A DNA stretch of 64,000 nucleotides from Apus apus (taxonomy: Eukaryota > Chordata > Aves > Apodiformes > Apodidae): NCBI RefSeq assembly GCF_020740795.1, contig NC_067285.1, forward strand, positions 34,543,318 through 34,607,317, given 5' to 3'. Below the pieces are notes generated by a model, which had not been told where the DNA came from, did no database searches, and was given only the letters and a program-made list of their open reading frames with translations. Positions 19,801 to 34,800 of this stretch are shown in pieces; position 1 is the first letter of the stretch, and every line of letters begins with the position of its first letter. Both the position numbers and the translations under genes were made by a program.

Positions 19801-22800
19801 TGGGGCTTCCCATGACAGAAAGATCACAGCCGAGCTGGGCAGTGGGGACCCTCAAACATCCCCTTCCCAGAACACCAGGAGATGGCTTCCCATCACAAAA
19901 ACATCCTGCACTCGGGTCCCTGGGGACTCGGGAAGAGATTTCAGAAGGTTGAGCCTCTACTTTTGACTTTCACTTCTATTTATCTTGGGGAGAAGCCAAG
20001 GAGAGCCAAGGAAGATATTTATATCTCCCCCCTCTCCCCAGCCCCCACAGAAAGAGAGGAGGCTTGTAGCACAGCTGATGAAACACCTCCTATAGAAGCA
20101 TTTTAGCACTTCTTTATTCTGGAAAGGAGGTACCTGGACGTTGTTACACTTCACCTGCAAATGCTGATAACCCTACGACGTGCCTAGTTCCCTTCCCATG
20201 GGTACCAAGGGCCCCAAAAAGGCCACGGGGAGCAGGAGGAGGCATGGATGAGGAGCAGCCAGGAGGGCGGAAGGACACGGTCACCGTGTCATTTGGTTGG
20301 AGTGGGACGTGAGGCTCAGCAAAGCACAGTAATTCTACAAATCCAAACAGCCTGCAGGATTTACACCCTTGCTGCCTAAAGAATGAATAAGAGGGTCGGG
20401 GAGGGGTTGGGATTTTTTTTGTTTGAGGTATTATCAATGAAAGGGAACCTGATGGAGGTGAAGGTCAGCTCAGCAAGTCACCGCCACGCACGCAGTCCAA
20501 GTGACTTAACTCCCATCAAGGGACTAGCACTTCCCAGACTTCAGTGCCCTCTGCCTCCCTAAATTAAAACCGAATCAAAGAAGGAAAGAGCGTTGTTAAC
20601 TTTTCACCCCAGACCCAGAACCTCGAAGCCAACGTGCTGGAGCTGGGCCCTTGCCTTTCAAAGCCCAGCCAAAGGCTCAGCAGTTACCCAGCGAGGACAC
20701 CTGGAAGGACACAGCATCTCCCACACGGGCACCTAGAGAACAGCACAACATCCTCCTGGGAGCAGCATCCCGGGATGTGCAGGGGATGGCAGGGACTGCA
20801 GCCACATCCCCCGCCCCCCAAAGCCAGGAATTCCCGAGGGAAGGAGCACTGCTGGGTCTGGGATAACCCATTATTTCACCGGCTGCAAACCTACGTGTGC
20901 CCAGGCTCCTCCCTCTCCCTCCTGGGGGCCGGGTCCAAGGACACAGGGATGCAGGCTCCCAGAAAACAAGCCCTGCTCCACTTCCCCCCTCCCTTGAGTC
21001 ACTTATTCCGAGCCCGGAAAAGCCAGCAGCACGTCTGCTGTTTCTAACAGCCCAACTGCTCTCATTTCACAGAATCCCAGAATCCGAGGGGTTGGAAGGG
21101 ACCTGGAAAGACCACCCAGCCCAACCCCCCTGCCAGAGCAGGGGCACCCAGAGCACATCACACAGGAACGTGTCCAGGGGGGTTTGAATGTCTCCAGAGA
21201 AGGAGACTCCACAGCCTCTCTGGGCAGCCTGTCACAGGGCTCTGTCACCCTCACAGGAAAGAAGTTCTTCCTGATATTCACATGGAACCTCCTCTGCTCC
21301 AGGTTGCACCCACTGCCCCTTGTCCTGTCCCTGGACATCACTGAACAAAGCCTGGCTCTGTCCTCCTGACACTCACCCTGAACATATTTGTAAACAGTGA
21401 TGAGGTCGCCCCTCAGCCTCCTCTTCTCCAAGCTCAAGAGACCCAGCTCCCTCAGCCTTTCCTCATCAGGGAGATGTTCCACTCCCTTCAGCATCTCTGT
21501 GGCTCTGCCCTAGACTCTTTCCAGCAGTTCCCTGTCCTTCTGGAGCTGAGGGGCCCAGAGCTGGACACAACATTCCAGATGCGACATTTAAGGCAGTTCC
21601 ATTCAGATGTTGGAAACCCCCATTTCCTCTGAGCTCCAGCCCCCCCTGTTACCCACAAATCCCACAGCAGGGCTCCCTTGGGGTGCAACCATCACTTTCT
21701 GAAGGAAGACAGAGCCTGGAGACACGTTTTGGGAGAGAAAGAATCACACCTCAAACCACTTGTTCCTTGCCAACCCGAGCCAAAAATGCTAGAACTTCAG
21801 CCCCCAAACCACAACAACTTCCTTATCAAAGGCAGAGCAACAGATTCAAACCCTGACACCTCTTTTCTGCTTCTTTTTTTTGCTTTTTTTTTTTCCTCCC
21901 CAAGCTGGTAAAGCAGGTTTTTTGGTTGTTTTTTTTTACCGAAGCACTGTAGGAAGAAATGCAAAGAAGGGAGAATTCCTCGATGGAGCAGTTAAAACAT
22001 GTGTCAAAATGATGTCGTGCTCCTGGGTGGGGGGGGGTTATTTGTCAAGCAGCCATCCTTGGGGGGGGGGGCTCACTTCCCACAGATGACCCTCCTGGAA
22101 TGAGACAGCACCTTTTGTGTTCCAAGCTGGGAACAACAGTAATAAATCACAGCACAGATCCACGCAGGGACAGCAGCGACACGTTCCCGCTCTGGTTGTG
22201 GAGAGGTAGAGATGCCAACACAAGCTGGTGCTTTTAAATCACCTGTCACGGGCTCAACAAGCATGAGAAATACTAATGGATCAGCCTGGAGAGGCACTGG
22301 GCAGCAGGAGGACAAAATAAGTGCAGACAAGGGAAGGGAGTAAAGAGGTATTTAAAACTTCCTTCACGTAATCTCTGGCTTGCACTCAGGCTGCCTGGCC
22401 TGGATTCTGCTGCTCCCACCAGGATTATTGATCAGTTTTTAAAGCCTTACGTTGTCTACAGTAGTCAGGCAAAGAAGGACACATCCTGATTTAATAACAA
22501 GTCCAAGCAGCTCTGCTGAGAGCCCGGGCGCTGGGGAAATGCCGAGGGAATAACGATTCCCTGCAATTAAAAACTACCAGCAAAGAGCAGCGCTGTGGCA
22601 GGATAAAATGCACACACAGACACACACACACACACATGCCCTCCCAGCCTGTGGGGAGCTTGCTGTGTTGTGAACTCCTGCCCCAGAAAGCAGGGCCTTG
22701 GGGTAGGGGTGTTATAGATCGACAGTGCAGAACTGTCCCCGGTGAATGGGGGAGCAGAGCCCTGTCATGGCATTAGCCTGGGACCAATCAGCCTAAGAAA

Positions 22801-25800
22801 CCCAGCTGCCCTCAGCAGGGAGCTGGAGAGGGGGGGTCTTGTTTTCCAGATCTGGAACCAGCATGGAAACTGGGGACTATTGAGGTGTGGGAAGAAAGAG
22901 GCTGGCAGCTCCAGGAAGCTACGGCTGCAGATGAGCCCGCTGTCATCCCTGCTGCCCAGTCCACATGGAGGACAGGATGGCTGCAATCCCATCTCCTGTG
23001 TTTTGCCCCAGGTTGAAGGTGTTTATCCCCCAAAAGATTCCTTCCAGGAAGGCACACAGACAAGCTGAGTGCCCGTTCTCTGCCTCGGTGGGAGAACACG
23101 TGCTGGGGGATGGCTTTGGGCAGGCAACCCAGTGCTGTGGCCGTGCAAGATCACGCTGGGAATCGGGGTCCAGGAGCCCAGGGCAGCACTGAGAGAGCTC
23201 AGCCCAGGAGACTAAACTCAAGCTTCAGAGGAGCTGCAGGCTTTACAGCTTCATCTGCTCTGCAGGCAGAGACAACAGGCACCAGCTCGTTTGGTGGCAG
23301 CTGCCACCCCCAGCGTGTCCTGATGGGGAGCAGCAGCGACCAACGGCAGGGGAGAGCCAGGAGGGAGGGGAGGTTCCCTTCCGTGGGAAACCAGCCTCTT
23401 CGGGGGAAGAGAAGGAGCAAACAAAATTCCAGGCACCCGTTTGACAAGCATGGAGAAAAACCAAGCAGCCTTTCTGAAGGGGTGCCTCAAGCTGGGGCAA
23501 CAAAACCTGTTTGTTTCCAGATTCTCTGCCCCTTCCTCTGGGTACTCCCTGCAGAGCCCAGAGCAGGGCACGGCCCCAACACCCCAGCCCCTTCCTGCAC
23601 TACCTTGCCCTGCAGGTGAGGGCAAGGATCAGACCTTGGGCTGCAACTCACCCAGATTCAGCTGTTTTTCCATCTTCTAAGGGGTGATCGTTTTGATTTC
23701 AGGCCGGTGTAACGTGCCCCACGACTTGGGATGGAAAACCCTGCAGAGGAGCAGGGAACAACTGCTCTTCCCAATCATCTGGTGACAGCACAACGGTGGG
23801 TCCCATGCCAGCTACAGCAGGGAAGGTGCTGGCTCCAGCAGGCTGCTGTGCTACAGAGCTGGTACCAGCACACTAAGCAAAAAGGATCGACAGAGGAGAA
23901 GTGACTGGTAGCAAAAAACATGGATGGATTGCAAATGAAAAACCATAAAGATTCAGAAAGGTGAACGTCACCCTGAGAAACCCTGATGGGCTCCAAGAAG
24001 GGTCTGCTGAGCTCCAGCAAACTCTGCCCACGGGGCTGCAGAGGGCACAGAACAGCAGCAGCTGCCCCAGTCCCCACATGCTGGAACAGCTCCTTCTCCC
24101 CCGGCCTCAGAAAGGCACCAACACCCTTTCCACTTGCAACCAAAGCTTCCCCAGACTGTGACGGGCAAATCCCAAAACAAATCCCCTGGTGTCTCCCAGA
24201 AGATGAGACACGACCGGGCAACGTGTCAAGATCCGGGGAGTCTGTTCAATTAATGGATTTTTTAATTTCTTTTTTTTTCCTCCTCCTCCCCCCCTGCCCC
24301 CTCCTATTTTTAACTTTCAAAATATGTTTTTTCGAAACAGGCTGGTGCCAAAAATGAAATATCTGACTCCTGTATTATTCACTCTGGACACCACCACTCT
24401 GCCAAGGATTGTCTGCCAGAGGTTTAATGGTGCTTGGGAGCTTGCCAGGAATAATGCAGGAGACATGCAGGGAAAGCAGGTAGACAGGCACTCATCCAAA
24501 GAGCCAGCTCTTCCCAACGTTCCCCACCTCCTCTCCCATCTCCATAGCTTCTGAAAGGACTGCTGCCAAGGCACCCCACACCTTCTATCACTGCACCCAT
24601 GTTATGGGTGCTGTGTCAGGAAGGGCCCTTCCCCTCTCACTGGCTTCCCACCTCTGGCAGATTTTAAAAGGTGGCAGCAGAGACCCTTTCACCTCATTCC
24701 CCTGAGGAAGAATAAAGCACACAGGCTTCAGGAGGGAGAAAATCTGGCCACAGAAGTCCCAGTGCCCCATCTTCTGATGTCATTTACATCCACGAGCCTT
24801 GCCATGAAACACCAAGAGCTGGAATGATGGACAAATGAGCACAAGCTCAGCACAGGATGCAAATTAGGGGTATCTCCTCTATGACACAGGAGAAGCCCTT
24901 CCAATTAAATCACCAAAGCTGTCCCTTGGAAAGCAGTGACAAGGCAACCATCCCTACCTGGAAAAGGACCACCAACAGAAAAAGAAGAAGCATGCATGGA
25001 GTTCAGGAAGAAAGGGCCTGGGTAACTACCATGGGAGGTTGCTTTTTCATATTTTGATTTGACTGAGCCAAAGTAAATGCCACACAAATGCCAAGAAGCT
25101 TGTGGTGCCTTCACAGCTGCCATCTCATGGGTGTTCTGCATCTATTTCATGCAGTAACCACAAAGCTACAGGCTGAGAAAGGAACAAGAGAGGTCACGGG
25201 CACCACCACCCTCTCCTTCCCCAAGCTCATTGTTGGCAGATCCTGGACTAGCACCTCTGCTCCCTCCAAAGAACCAGGACCCTCATTTCTCCTGCTCCTC
25301 CAGGACACTGCTTCATTCTTCCCATCACAAAGATCTTCCTATCACCTGCTTTGAAACTTTTGCTGCAGCTGAAGCCCATTATTCTCAGCCTACCATCAGA
25401 GCACAGAGGGCAGAGTATCCACCCCTGGCCAAAGCTTTCACAGGCTTAGAATTTCCCCTGTGTGTTGTTCTTCTCTTTATTAGCCTCAAACCAGCTGAAA
25501 CTCTTTCACTCTCAGCTCTCAGATGACATCTTCTAGCCCTCTGATGATCTTATTGTGCCTTCTGGGCTCTTTGCACCCATCCAAGGTGCTCCAACCTGGA
25601 CAAGTACCCAGCTGGGGGCTGCTAAGCCTAACCCAAGGTTTACTTTCCAGACATGTACCTCTCTCTCTTATTTCCACAGACAACTCAAGCAGCTTGTGCT
25701 CTGGAGCAGTCCCTCAAACCCAAATCCTGATCTGTGGGGCTGGAACCAGCGCAGTTCTCCACCCTGCACCGATGCCACCACTCCCTCCTGGACCTGCCCC

Positions 25801-28800
25801 TGTTTGCATCAACCCATTTGCTTCTTGCCCAATCTCTCCAGAACCATGTGGGGCTCTGTTCCCTCCCACTGATGTGTGCCATTCTCCTGCCTCTCCCCAG
25901 CTGGGTTTCACCTGCAGAGCTAAGAGGAGCATGTTTCACTCCACCCCTAACACCCTCCTGGCCTCCATGGCTGGGAAGGGTAGGAGGTTTCCAGCTGAGC
26001 TCTGCAAACATGGGAGTGGCTGGTCCTCCTCCAACTGCTGCCACACAAAACCTCAGCTCTCCACAAAACTGGAGCAAAGCCACCTCAGCTGCCAGAGGCT
26101 GATGCAGCAGTGGGGAGGGTGACATTCAGCCCCAGCCTTAAATTAATCTGTCAGGCCTGATTTTTTTGCAAATAAAGCTAGCTGAGGCCAGGTGCAGGCC
26201 TTGGCTCAGCTGAGAACCTCTCCCTCCAGGATCCCCCCCTTTCACAAGGCAAATCCAGTGGTGTTCCTGCCATGCTGTGCTGCAAAACCTTTGCCTGAGC
26301 TCAGGGTTTTGGGTCTGTTCCCCCCTGCTACAAATCCATGAAAATTCATGCGCTTGAGGAAATCAAACCCTAGTTGCTATGGTGAGAGGCATTCTGCAAA
26401 CTAAGAAACAAATACAAGTGGGACATTTGGAGGTTACTGGATTTTTTGCACATCTTTCAGACAACAACAACAACAAACCCAACACCTCCAGCACGTTAAA
26501 GGCTCTCCCAACTTCCAGACCCTGTTCCATCTCAAACATGAGGGATTTACAGTACAGCTTGTTTAAGGAAATTAATAATCAAGCCCTGCATTTCTCCAGA
26601 GAAGCTTCCTCCCCATGGCCTATTATAGCAAACCCAGCAACAGTTTGGAAGTGCTGGGCTTCAGCTTTGCTGCAGAGGTGCCAGGAGGCTGGAGATGCAT
26701 CCAGGAATACCGGGACAAGGAGATCCCACCAACGTGACCCCCTCGCTCTGCTCACCAAACCACTGAGAGGAGCAGCCCAGCCACAGGGCCAGGAAATTAA
26801 TTCAGCCAGACCTGGGAAATGATCCAGCAGAAGGGTCATGGCACCTTGGGGATGAGCTGCCTGCTTTTGCTAATCAATGTGTTGGGGCTTGGTTGGGATT
26901 ATTTTTTTCTGCACTTGATGTGCTGGGTCCCTGTCTTCTATTAAGGCGCCGCCGTAATTCAAACCCTGCCAGCTCCACTGAGAAGAATTGTCCTTGGAAG
27001 GTCAAAAAGGTGATGCTGTCTCAGCTGGCTGGTGGCAGAACAGTGATCCTGGGGCAGTGAGGAGGTGGGATGCCCATGGGGGGCAGAGTCACCCACAGCA
27101 CCTCTAAAATTGCTGAACTGCTGGGCTGGAGGGAACTGTGGCAGGGCAGGGGGATTTGGAAACTTTACAACCCTCTCAACACATCCTCCCTCTTCCAGCA
27201 CTCACAGCTCCTGCTCAAATGAAGTCAGGAAGGTGCTGAGCACTTCTGCAAAAGAAGAGGCTTCTCCCCTTTGTGGTAAGGTCACCAGATGGATCTGTGG
27301 CACACAGGAACTTCCTGCACCCCCTCAGTGAGGTGTCTCAGCCTTCTCTCAGTGCCTCCAACGCCACCTCCTCATCCTGCTCCAAGGCCCAAACACTCCA
27401 ACAAAGATCCTCTCCCTCTATTGTCTCTCCTGATTTTCCAAATGCCACTTCAGATTCCCACTTCACCAAATGCAAATACTGTGAATAAGCCTTTCCTCCC
27501 CCCAAAAAAGAATATCATTTGCAGGAAAGCATTTTCATGGCAACCCCAATTTAATCTTTTTACCCGGGATCATCCAGATGTTGACCTCCATCTCATCTGC
27601 TCAACTGTCACACCCTCCCACCCCACTGTTGCTCTGACTGCACACTGCTGAGCCCCCTCCATCGTTTCAGTATCCCTGGGTAATGGCAGGATCAGAACTG
27701 AAGGCAGAAATCCTCTGCAAGGCAGCATCACAGCCTTTCACTCCTGCTTTTGATTCTTCCGCAGGAGCGAGGCAAGGAAAGCACCGGCTTCTTTCTGACA
27801 CAGGGATGGTTGCACCACATCATCTCATTCAGTCTGTTCTCAGCCCAGATGCCTTTTTGTTTGGCATTTTTAACTCTAAACTTTCCAACCTCCCCTTAGG
27901 TACTTGCTCCAATTGCCAGTCCTACTTCAGCTGTACCCCTTTAGCACCTGGCTGAGGATAACCAGGTGGTCCTGCCCTTTCTGAACACCGGGCAGTCGTG
28001 ATCTCACCTGACGAGGGTTATTTGGTCCTCTGATTCCACTTCAGCTTAAAAACACAGCAGGGAAAGATTCTGTCTCCTGAAATTCACTAACAAAAGTCAG
28101 GCAGAACAGGGCTGCAGGACATGAGAAGCACTCCTCATTTGCAAGTGGAGTCAGTCATGGTGGCTCTACACACGGGCAGATAGTAATTTCTTTAGTGCTT
28201 GGTGGGTCAGGGGTATTATGAGGGGTTAGGGGGTTTATCCAGGAGATTTTTCTTTTTCATCGTGTCTCTCTAAAGGGCACTGCATCAAATGCCTGAAACT
28301 GACCTCCTGCACTATCCTCACCTAGCAAGAGAAAAATGCTAACAGAGAGCACCATCAGATCTGTTTGCCACCATCAGCCCCAGTGTGCCCGCCAGTAAAC
28401 GTGCCTTCCCACTGCCCCAGCTGAAAGCAGATACACTCCCAGAATTTAATACCCTGCCTGGAGGCTTCAGAAGAGAAGGAGCCTCATCAAATGATGCCTT
28501 GTCTGACCCTGAAGCCTCCCCAGAGCAGCCCAGCTGCTCTGCTCCTGCTGCTGGACCAGGGGACAGGGGCATGTGTCACTGCCTCCACTGATCCGGTCCC
28601 CAGCCTCGCATCCCAGCTTACAGTCTCCCCTAATGCCCTGAGATGTGCAGCTTGCTGCTGTTCTGCCTCAGGAGCTCAATATTTAATCTTGTAAGCTGTT
28701 AATGCACAGATCTGTGCTAAGCAGCAGGGTTAATCTTTTTGCTGTACTCAAAATTTGCTTCTCTCTGGTTTGAAAGGGCCAAAGGCCACTCCTCGGGCCT

Positions 28801-31800
28801 CGAGTCAGAAGTCATTCCCTTTTAACCCCGTGAGAGCCCAGGTGGGTCTCCTCCTACTGGAAGCCTTCCTTTCCCTTTCACTATAGAAACCTTTGGCTGG
28901 ATGGTACTTTTGTATTTCTTTGCATTTTTCTTTATTCACCACTGCCTTGGGTTGTTGGGGGTTTTTTGTTCCTCACTAAGCAAAAAGGAAGAAAAGCCCG
29001 GAGGCAGCCAAGCCTCATCTCCGGAGATGCAGGCAGCTGCCCCAGCTGCCTCTGTGCCAGGGCTGTGCTGCCTGGCCAGCTGTGACACAGGGCACACAGC
29101 CACCACCCTGGGGGACACAGGAGGGGGCTGCCAAGCCAGCACCTCCCCAAGGCTCACCCAGGCAGGCCCTGCTCTCAGGGAGAAGGAGCTGCCGCTGCCT
29201 CTCCGCTGGGAACTGCTGCCCCTGCTCTCCCAGAGATGATCCACTTGGCTCCCCACCAAGAAGAGCAAGAGAATGGCACGTGGCTTGGATGTCCAGTTAG
29301 CCACTAGCCAGCCTGGAAGAAACACATATTGCTCCACAGGAAGGAGTTCATGGAGCACCCCCAGCTTCTAGGGACTAGACAGGCACAACGCTAAAGCATC
29401 TAGTGCTGGTTTTTGCTGGGAGACCCAATCACTCAGGTGTTGGGGCCTAGGCTCCCTTGGGCTTCCAGCACCAGCTAGGCCAGGGAGCCTTTTTTCATGG
29501 ATTATTCTTCAAGACAGAAGTAATTTAGACTCCCAAAGGCAACTCATCCTACGGGATCTATTTTCTGAGCAGTGTGGGAAGGCACCGGCCGGCACAACCG
29601 TCTATTAGCGCCAATAGGAGCGTGTGTTTAACTCTGCGGAACAGGGAGAACAAAGGATTATTAAATAAAATTCAAAATTGCCATTAGTTCAGCTGAAAGC
29701 AAAATACCAGCTGGAGCCCGGGGTAAGGCAGGCAAGCTATCAGCAAACACGTGCTGCCACAGCATCTGCACACACACACACACCCCAGCTCTGGCCACGG
29801 GGGAGCCTCAGGCTGGAACAGCAGGATCAGGGAGTCCCCCATGGTGCCCAAGTCCTGCCCTCCACGAGGCAAAGGCCTGACTGGTTGCAGCTGCCCAATG
29901 AGAGGGGGGAGACGAGAGTTTTCTGGAGTGATGCCCACCTCCCAGTAGCTGTGCTTGGTTGGCTTTCCAAGTGGGAATGCTGCCACCCAAGGCAGCTATT
30001 CCCGAGTCCCACGCGCGCGGCACGGCGCTCTGCCTCCACGGGGACAGCACCTGTGAGCCAGCCTGCCCAATGGCAGCCACCTTCATCAACAGACAGCAAG
30101 TTCTCCATGGCACAGCCATGTGCCCTGGTGGCCAAGAAGGTCAATGGTAACCTGGGGTGCATCAGGAGGAGTGTCTCCTCCAGCAGATCCAGGGAGGTTC
30201 TCCTCCCCCTCTACTCGGCCCTGGTGAGACCTCACTGGGAGTGTTGTGTCCAGTTCTGGGCTCCCCAGTTCAGGGGGGACAGGGATTTACTGGAGAGAGT
30301 CCAAGGAAGGCCATGAGGATGATGAAGGGGCTGGAACACCTGCCTGAGGAGGACAGGCTGAGAGACCTGGGGCTGTTCAGTCTGGAGAGGAGAAGACTGA
30401 GGGGGGATCTAATCAATGTCTATCAATACATGAGGGCATCAAGAAGACAGGGACAAGCTCTTGTCACTTGTGCCTTGGGACAGGATGAGGGGCAATGGAT
30501 TCAAACTCCAGCCCAGGAAGTTCCACCTCAACGTGAAGAAGAGCTTCTCTACTGGGAGGGTGACAGAGCCCTGGGACAGGCTGCCCAGAGAGGCTGTGGA
30601 GTCTCCTTCTCTGGAGACTTTCAGGACCTGTCTGGAGGCCTTTCTGAGTGATCTGCCCTAGTTCTTTTTTTTTGGTCCTGCTCTGGCAGGGGGGTTGGAC
30701 TCGATGATCTTGGGGGGTCCCTTCCAAGCCCTAATATTCTGTGTTTCAGCCCATCATTTGATCCTCCTGCAAAAGCTCATGAAGCCACTTGGCGAGAGGG
30801 CAGCCTCCGTGGGCAGAAAATAAATAATGTCTATAAAAGGGGGCTGGAGAGGGAACTGGTGCATCCTTGCAAGGTCATGCTAGAATGCATCAGTGGCTGG
30901 CTGAGGCTGGGCTCCTCTGGAAGAAGCCTGGAGCTATTTATGACTCATGTAATTAATTAATGCCAACGGGCGTTCTGCTGCAGGCACGTGGGAGACCAAA
31001 GGGAAATAGGAAGCGAGCAGGTTAGGAAATGTAGTGGAGGTGGGGGAGAAAGGATGACATTTCTTGCAGCAAGACATGCTTTGAAATAATTATCAACAGC
31101 CCAACCAGCCAGCAGCTCTTTTTTGGCTACATCAGGACAAAATCAATTAGGAGATGACGAAGCCGATGGGGTTTAATTTCCGAGAGCAGCAAGGGGAAGA
31201 AGGCACGATTCGAGGCGAGTCCAGACCCTGCGGTGCAGCCCGCAAGTGGTGCGACCAGCAGAGGGAGCGTGGTTAATGCCTTCCCCATCCTGAAGGGATG
31301 AGGAGCAGGAAGACCGAGGGTTTGATTTTAGGTCTCTTTCAGGTCTTGAGGACCAGTTGAAGGGAGGCACGAGAAAGGGCCGAAGGGCAGAGCGGAACGT
31401 GGGCGCACACGCCAAGACAGAGGTGCCACGCACCACCAACCCCTTTCTGGAGGCAGCTCCCAGCCAGCAGCACCTAACCAAAGCTCCAAGATTGCACGAG
31501 GAAAGGGAAGCAGCTCCCTGGCTCTCCTGCTCCAGCTCACAGGACCCTCAACGTGTGGCGATGCTGAGTCACGACGCCGCGCTGGCACAGCCCGCTGGAG
31601 GACAATGAGAGCTTAACCTCATTTTGTCCTTCTTTTGTCTGTCCTCTGGGCAGAGGAGATCAATCAGTTCCACTCTCTGCCTTCACACCCCCCGCCATCC
31701 AGCACCTGATACATCGCTCAGCCAAGCTGGAAGCCAACATAAAGGGCACCCTTTCCCTCGTGGGCTGTCCAGCTCCCAACCCAGCCTGCACCCTCTCTCC

Positions 31801-34800
31801 TGTCTCTTTGTTGCCAGCATATTTTTTGGTCAGTTCCCAAATGTCTTCAAGCATTATCCCAATCTCCCTCTTATCACAGCTGCTTGCAACAAATCCCCTC
31901 GCACAAAGAGGATTGCAAATGTGCTTGCAACCCAGCCTTGCCTTCCATTTCTACCTCTCTGTGCCTGGCTTTTCCCTCTGGACAGCTACAGGGGCCAAGT
32001 GCCCCAGCACGGGGCTGACACTGGGGGAGCAGCAGAGGCTGCCTGCAGCTTCAACCGTGGCTGGCAGAGCCTGGGAGGCTGCAGGATGCTCCCCTTCGAG
32101 CCTTACCCGCCTCCACTGGCTGGGGGATCTCACTTCCTATCCCCTCTGATGGCTGCCAAAGCCCTCAGATCCTGGCTGGTAGGACTCCCTATCACTATCT
32201 GCTATCTTCCTGGAGCAAAACCATGCAAACCCTCAGCAAAGACTTAAAATAAAGAGCAAGAAGAGTAAGCAAAACGCAGTTGGTTTCAGTTTCGGAAATA
32301 CACGTGAGTGAGTAGAACAAGAGCAATAAAGTATTCCTTTCTGGTGGGCTGAGGATCGACAGGAGCCCGAGTCTCCAGGGTAAAACAGGAGGGAAGTAAA
32401 TGACAACACAAACACCCACTTAGCATTCCTGCTACAGACTCCTGATCCCAGCCTCACCGGCTCTAAGAACGCTGCTGTTAAATACTGTAATACTCCCAAT
32501 TACAAGTGATTTGGATTGTTTATTTTCTAAACAGATTTCCCCCTCCCCCGGGAGACCTGCTAAGCCTAAGACAAAGGCAGTCTTGAAGAGGTGTTTCAAC
32601 CTCTTCTGGCTATATACACTATCTACAACTGGCTCCATTACCCTAATTGTTTCATACTGACCTTGAGGATGTTTCGGCTGTTAAACGACTCCCGTTCCTT
32701 TGAAGATGATTTACCAGCCATGGGATTGTTTCTCTCTTCAGCTGTGAGGAGAAAAGCCACCACCAGAATGAGCTTCAGATGGGAGAACTGTGTGTGCTGT
32801 ACTTCAGCCCCCCCCCCCCCCACTCTCTCCCTCCCCAAAGTCAGCTGCCAGCTAATAAACCATCTTTGCCCAGTTCTTAGCACAAAAAAACCCCTCAAAC
32901 CAAACAACCCACTTCCACTTGGATTTTAATGAGAATACACAGGAACTGGTGCCTCTGTGGGGATCCCCCATGTTACCTGGAGGAAAGACCCTAATTCATA
33001 GCCAGTGCTGGGACAATCCTTGGTGAAACACATCTGCTTCTCCCTGGCTGACTAGAATTGCACATCATGCCAGGGTGTGAGTCAGGGCCTGGAGCAGCAC
33101 CAAGCACCAGGCAGACACATGGCACGGGAGCACAATGCCAGGAGGGATCCGACAGCACCTGCACCAACCTCTGCTGCCTGCTCCAGGAAGCACATCCATG
33201 TGGTGGGTATCCTTCTTTGGGGTGGGCACACAGCCACACACACACACAGCCACTAGGAACAGCAACCTAGGCCTGCAGCAACTGCCAAATGCCTGCATCT
33301 TAGATCCATTTCCCCAGAGCATGTCTGGGTTTTTATCTAATCCCCTAAGTACATGATCTGCTCTTTCCACAGGACCTCTGCCTCCCTCAGCGAAGATATT
33401 CAATATTTCTTTTTCATCTCCAGCATTAAGTAGCAAGCCCCACTCACATCTGGCATGCTATTCAAATCCTGTATTGAATAGAAAGTGACTGCCAGGGCTG
33501 CCTGTGGAACGTTCTCACTGCTGTGTCTGAGAAGCCTCACATGCCTCCTGGGAAGATCAACTCCTCGTGCCAGGCTCAGCTGCCCACTGCCTCCCCTAGC
33601 CCACAGCCACGTTGGCACTTGGGCCTCACATGTTTTCACCAGCTTTCAGGGCTGTCTCATACTGCCGCTCCCTACAGATGCTGCTGCTTTGTACAGTAAT
33701 GTGGTAAGAAGGATGCTCCAGACTGCCAGAGAAGACAATCACTTGGCAGAGCAGGCTCAGCAATAGCTCCTCTTCAGCCTCTTGGCCCACTGAGTCCCTT
33801 TTAGTGAGAGTGACACTGGAACTGTGCTCCTAAACCAACAGGCAATCCTTAACTTGACCAAAGAGTTCTCATCTTGTTTCAAGGTCAGGACAGCACACTG
33901 AGGTGTTCCTGAATTCCAGTGTCATGTTGGGGACATAGAGAGCCCCACGACCTCCCATGGAAGGCACTCCCCTCTGGCCCACATCCTGTGAGTGCCACTG
34001 GGTGACAGTGCTTGTGAGGCCATCACAAAGAGGCTCAGGAAAGAGCTCAAAGCATGCCTGCCTTGTCCAGCTCTGCTGCTTGCTTCTTCATTTTCTTCTG
34101 GGTTTTAGGCAGTGACAACCTCCCACAACCTTGGAGGTACTTTGGAGATGAAGAAAAAAATCCCAACGTGGAAAAAAAGAAACACAAAAGCCACCAAAAG
34201 CACTTCCCATTCAGAGACAGTCCTTGAAATGCATTTATCAGTCAGGATGAGGGACACATACCACTTGGATCTTTCCTGAAGAGAGTGTTCATGACAGTAG
34301 CATGCAGTTTCACCCTGTCCCATTCTTTCAGCATCAGGCCAGAGGCCACAAACCTTTCCACCAGTTGATCAGCAATCACCTGCAATCTGGGAAGTCAAAA
34401 AGAGAGAGAACAGAGCAGTGGAAGCTGAGGAGAAACCCTACGTTGTCAGCTCTTCGTGTTCCAGCATGTGTGAAATGAAGTCTCTGCACAAAGGCAGGGA
34501 AAGGGAGCTGGTCTCTGGTGGAAAGAGAACAGAACCATCAGGACTCAGCTTTAAGGCAAAACAAAAAAAGTTCTGGCTGTCTGGCAAAGCCTCCTCAGTG
34601 ATGGCTTCTGCTGAGAATATTCCACCGAGAAGAGCAGATTTAGCATGGCAGTGACAGATGTTATTGGGACTTGAAGGATGCATCTTTCTACTGCCAGGAA
34701 ACACACTGTGCCTCTCCTCCCAAGTGCTCAAATCCACAGACCTCCAGGGAGGCTGAGGCTCCCTGACTCTGGGAGGACCTGCCTGCTCAGGGACTGTGAC

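Larger units (their letters stand above)
16955..32661 (-). other. ASCC1 last intron, 15.7 kb
   Basis: This is the longest gene-free stretch in the window. It holds two CR1 fragments (about 21068-21590 and 30100-30747), short CA repeats (near 22614 and 29770), T and A runs, and several AT-rich islands with homeodomain-type cores that look like candidate conserved non-coding elements (for example 29570-29700). I see no ORF with a recognisable domain, no splice-consistent nested gene, and no tRNA, rRNA or snRNA. Confidence 0.6.

Noticed and set aside
30157-30651. Open frame with reverse-transcriptase-like residues
   Set aside because: It is the 3' part of a truncated CR1 LINE, not a host gene.
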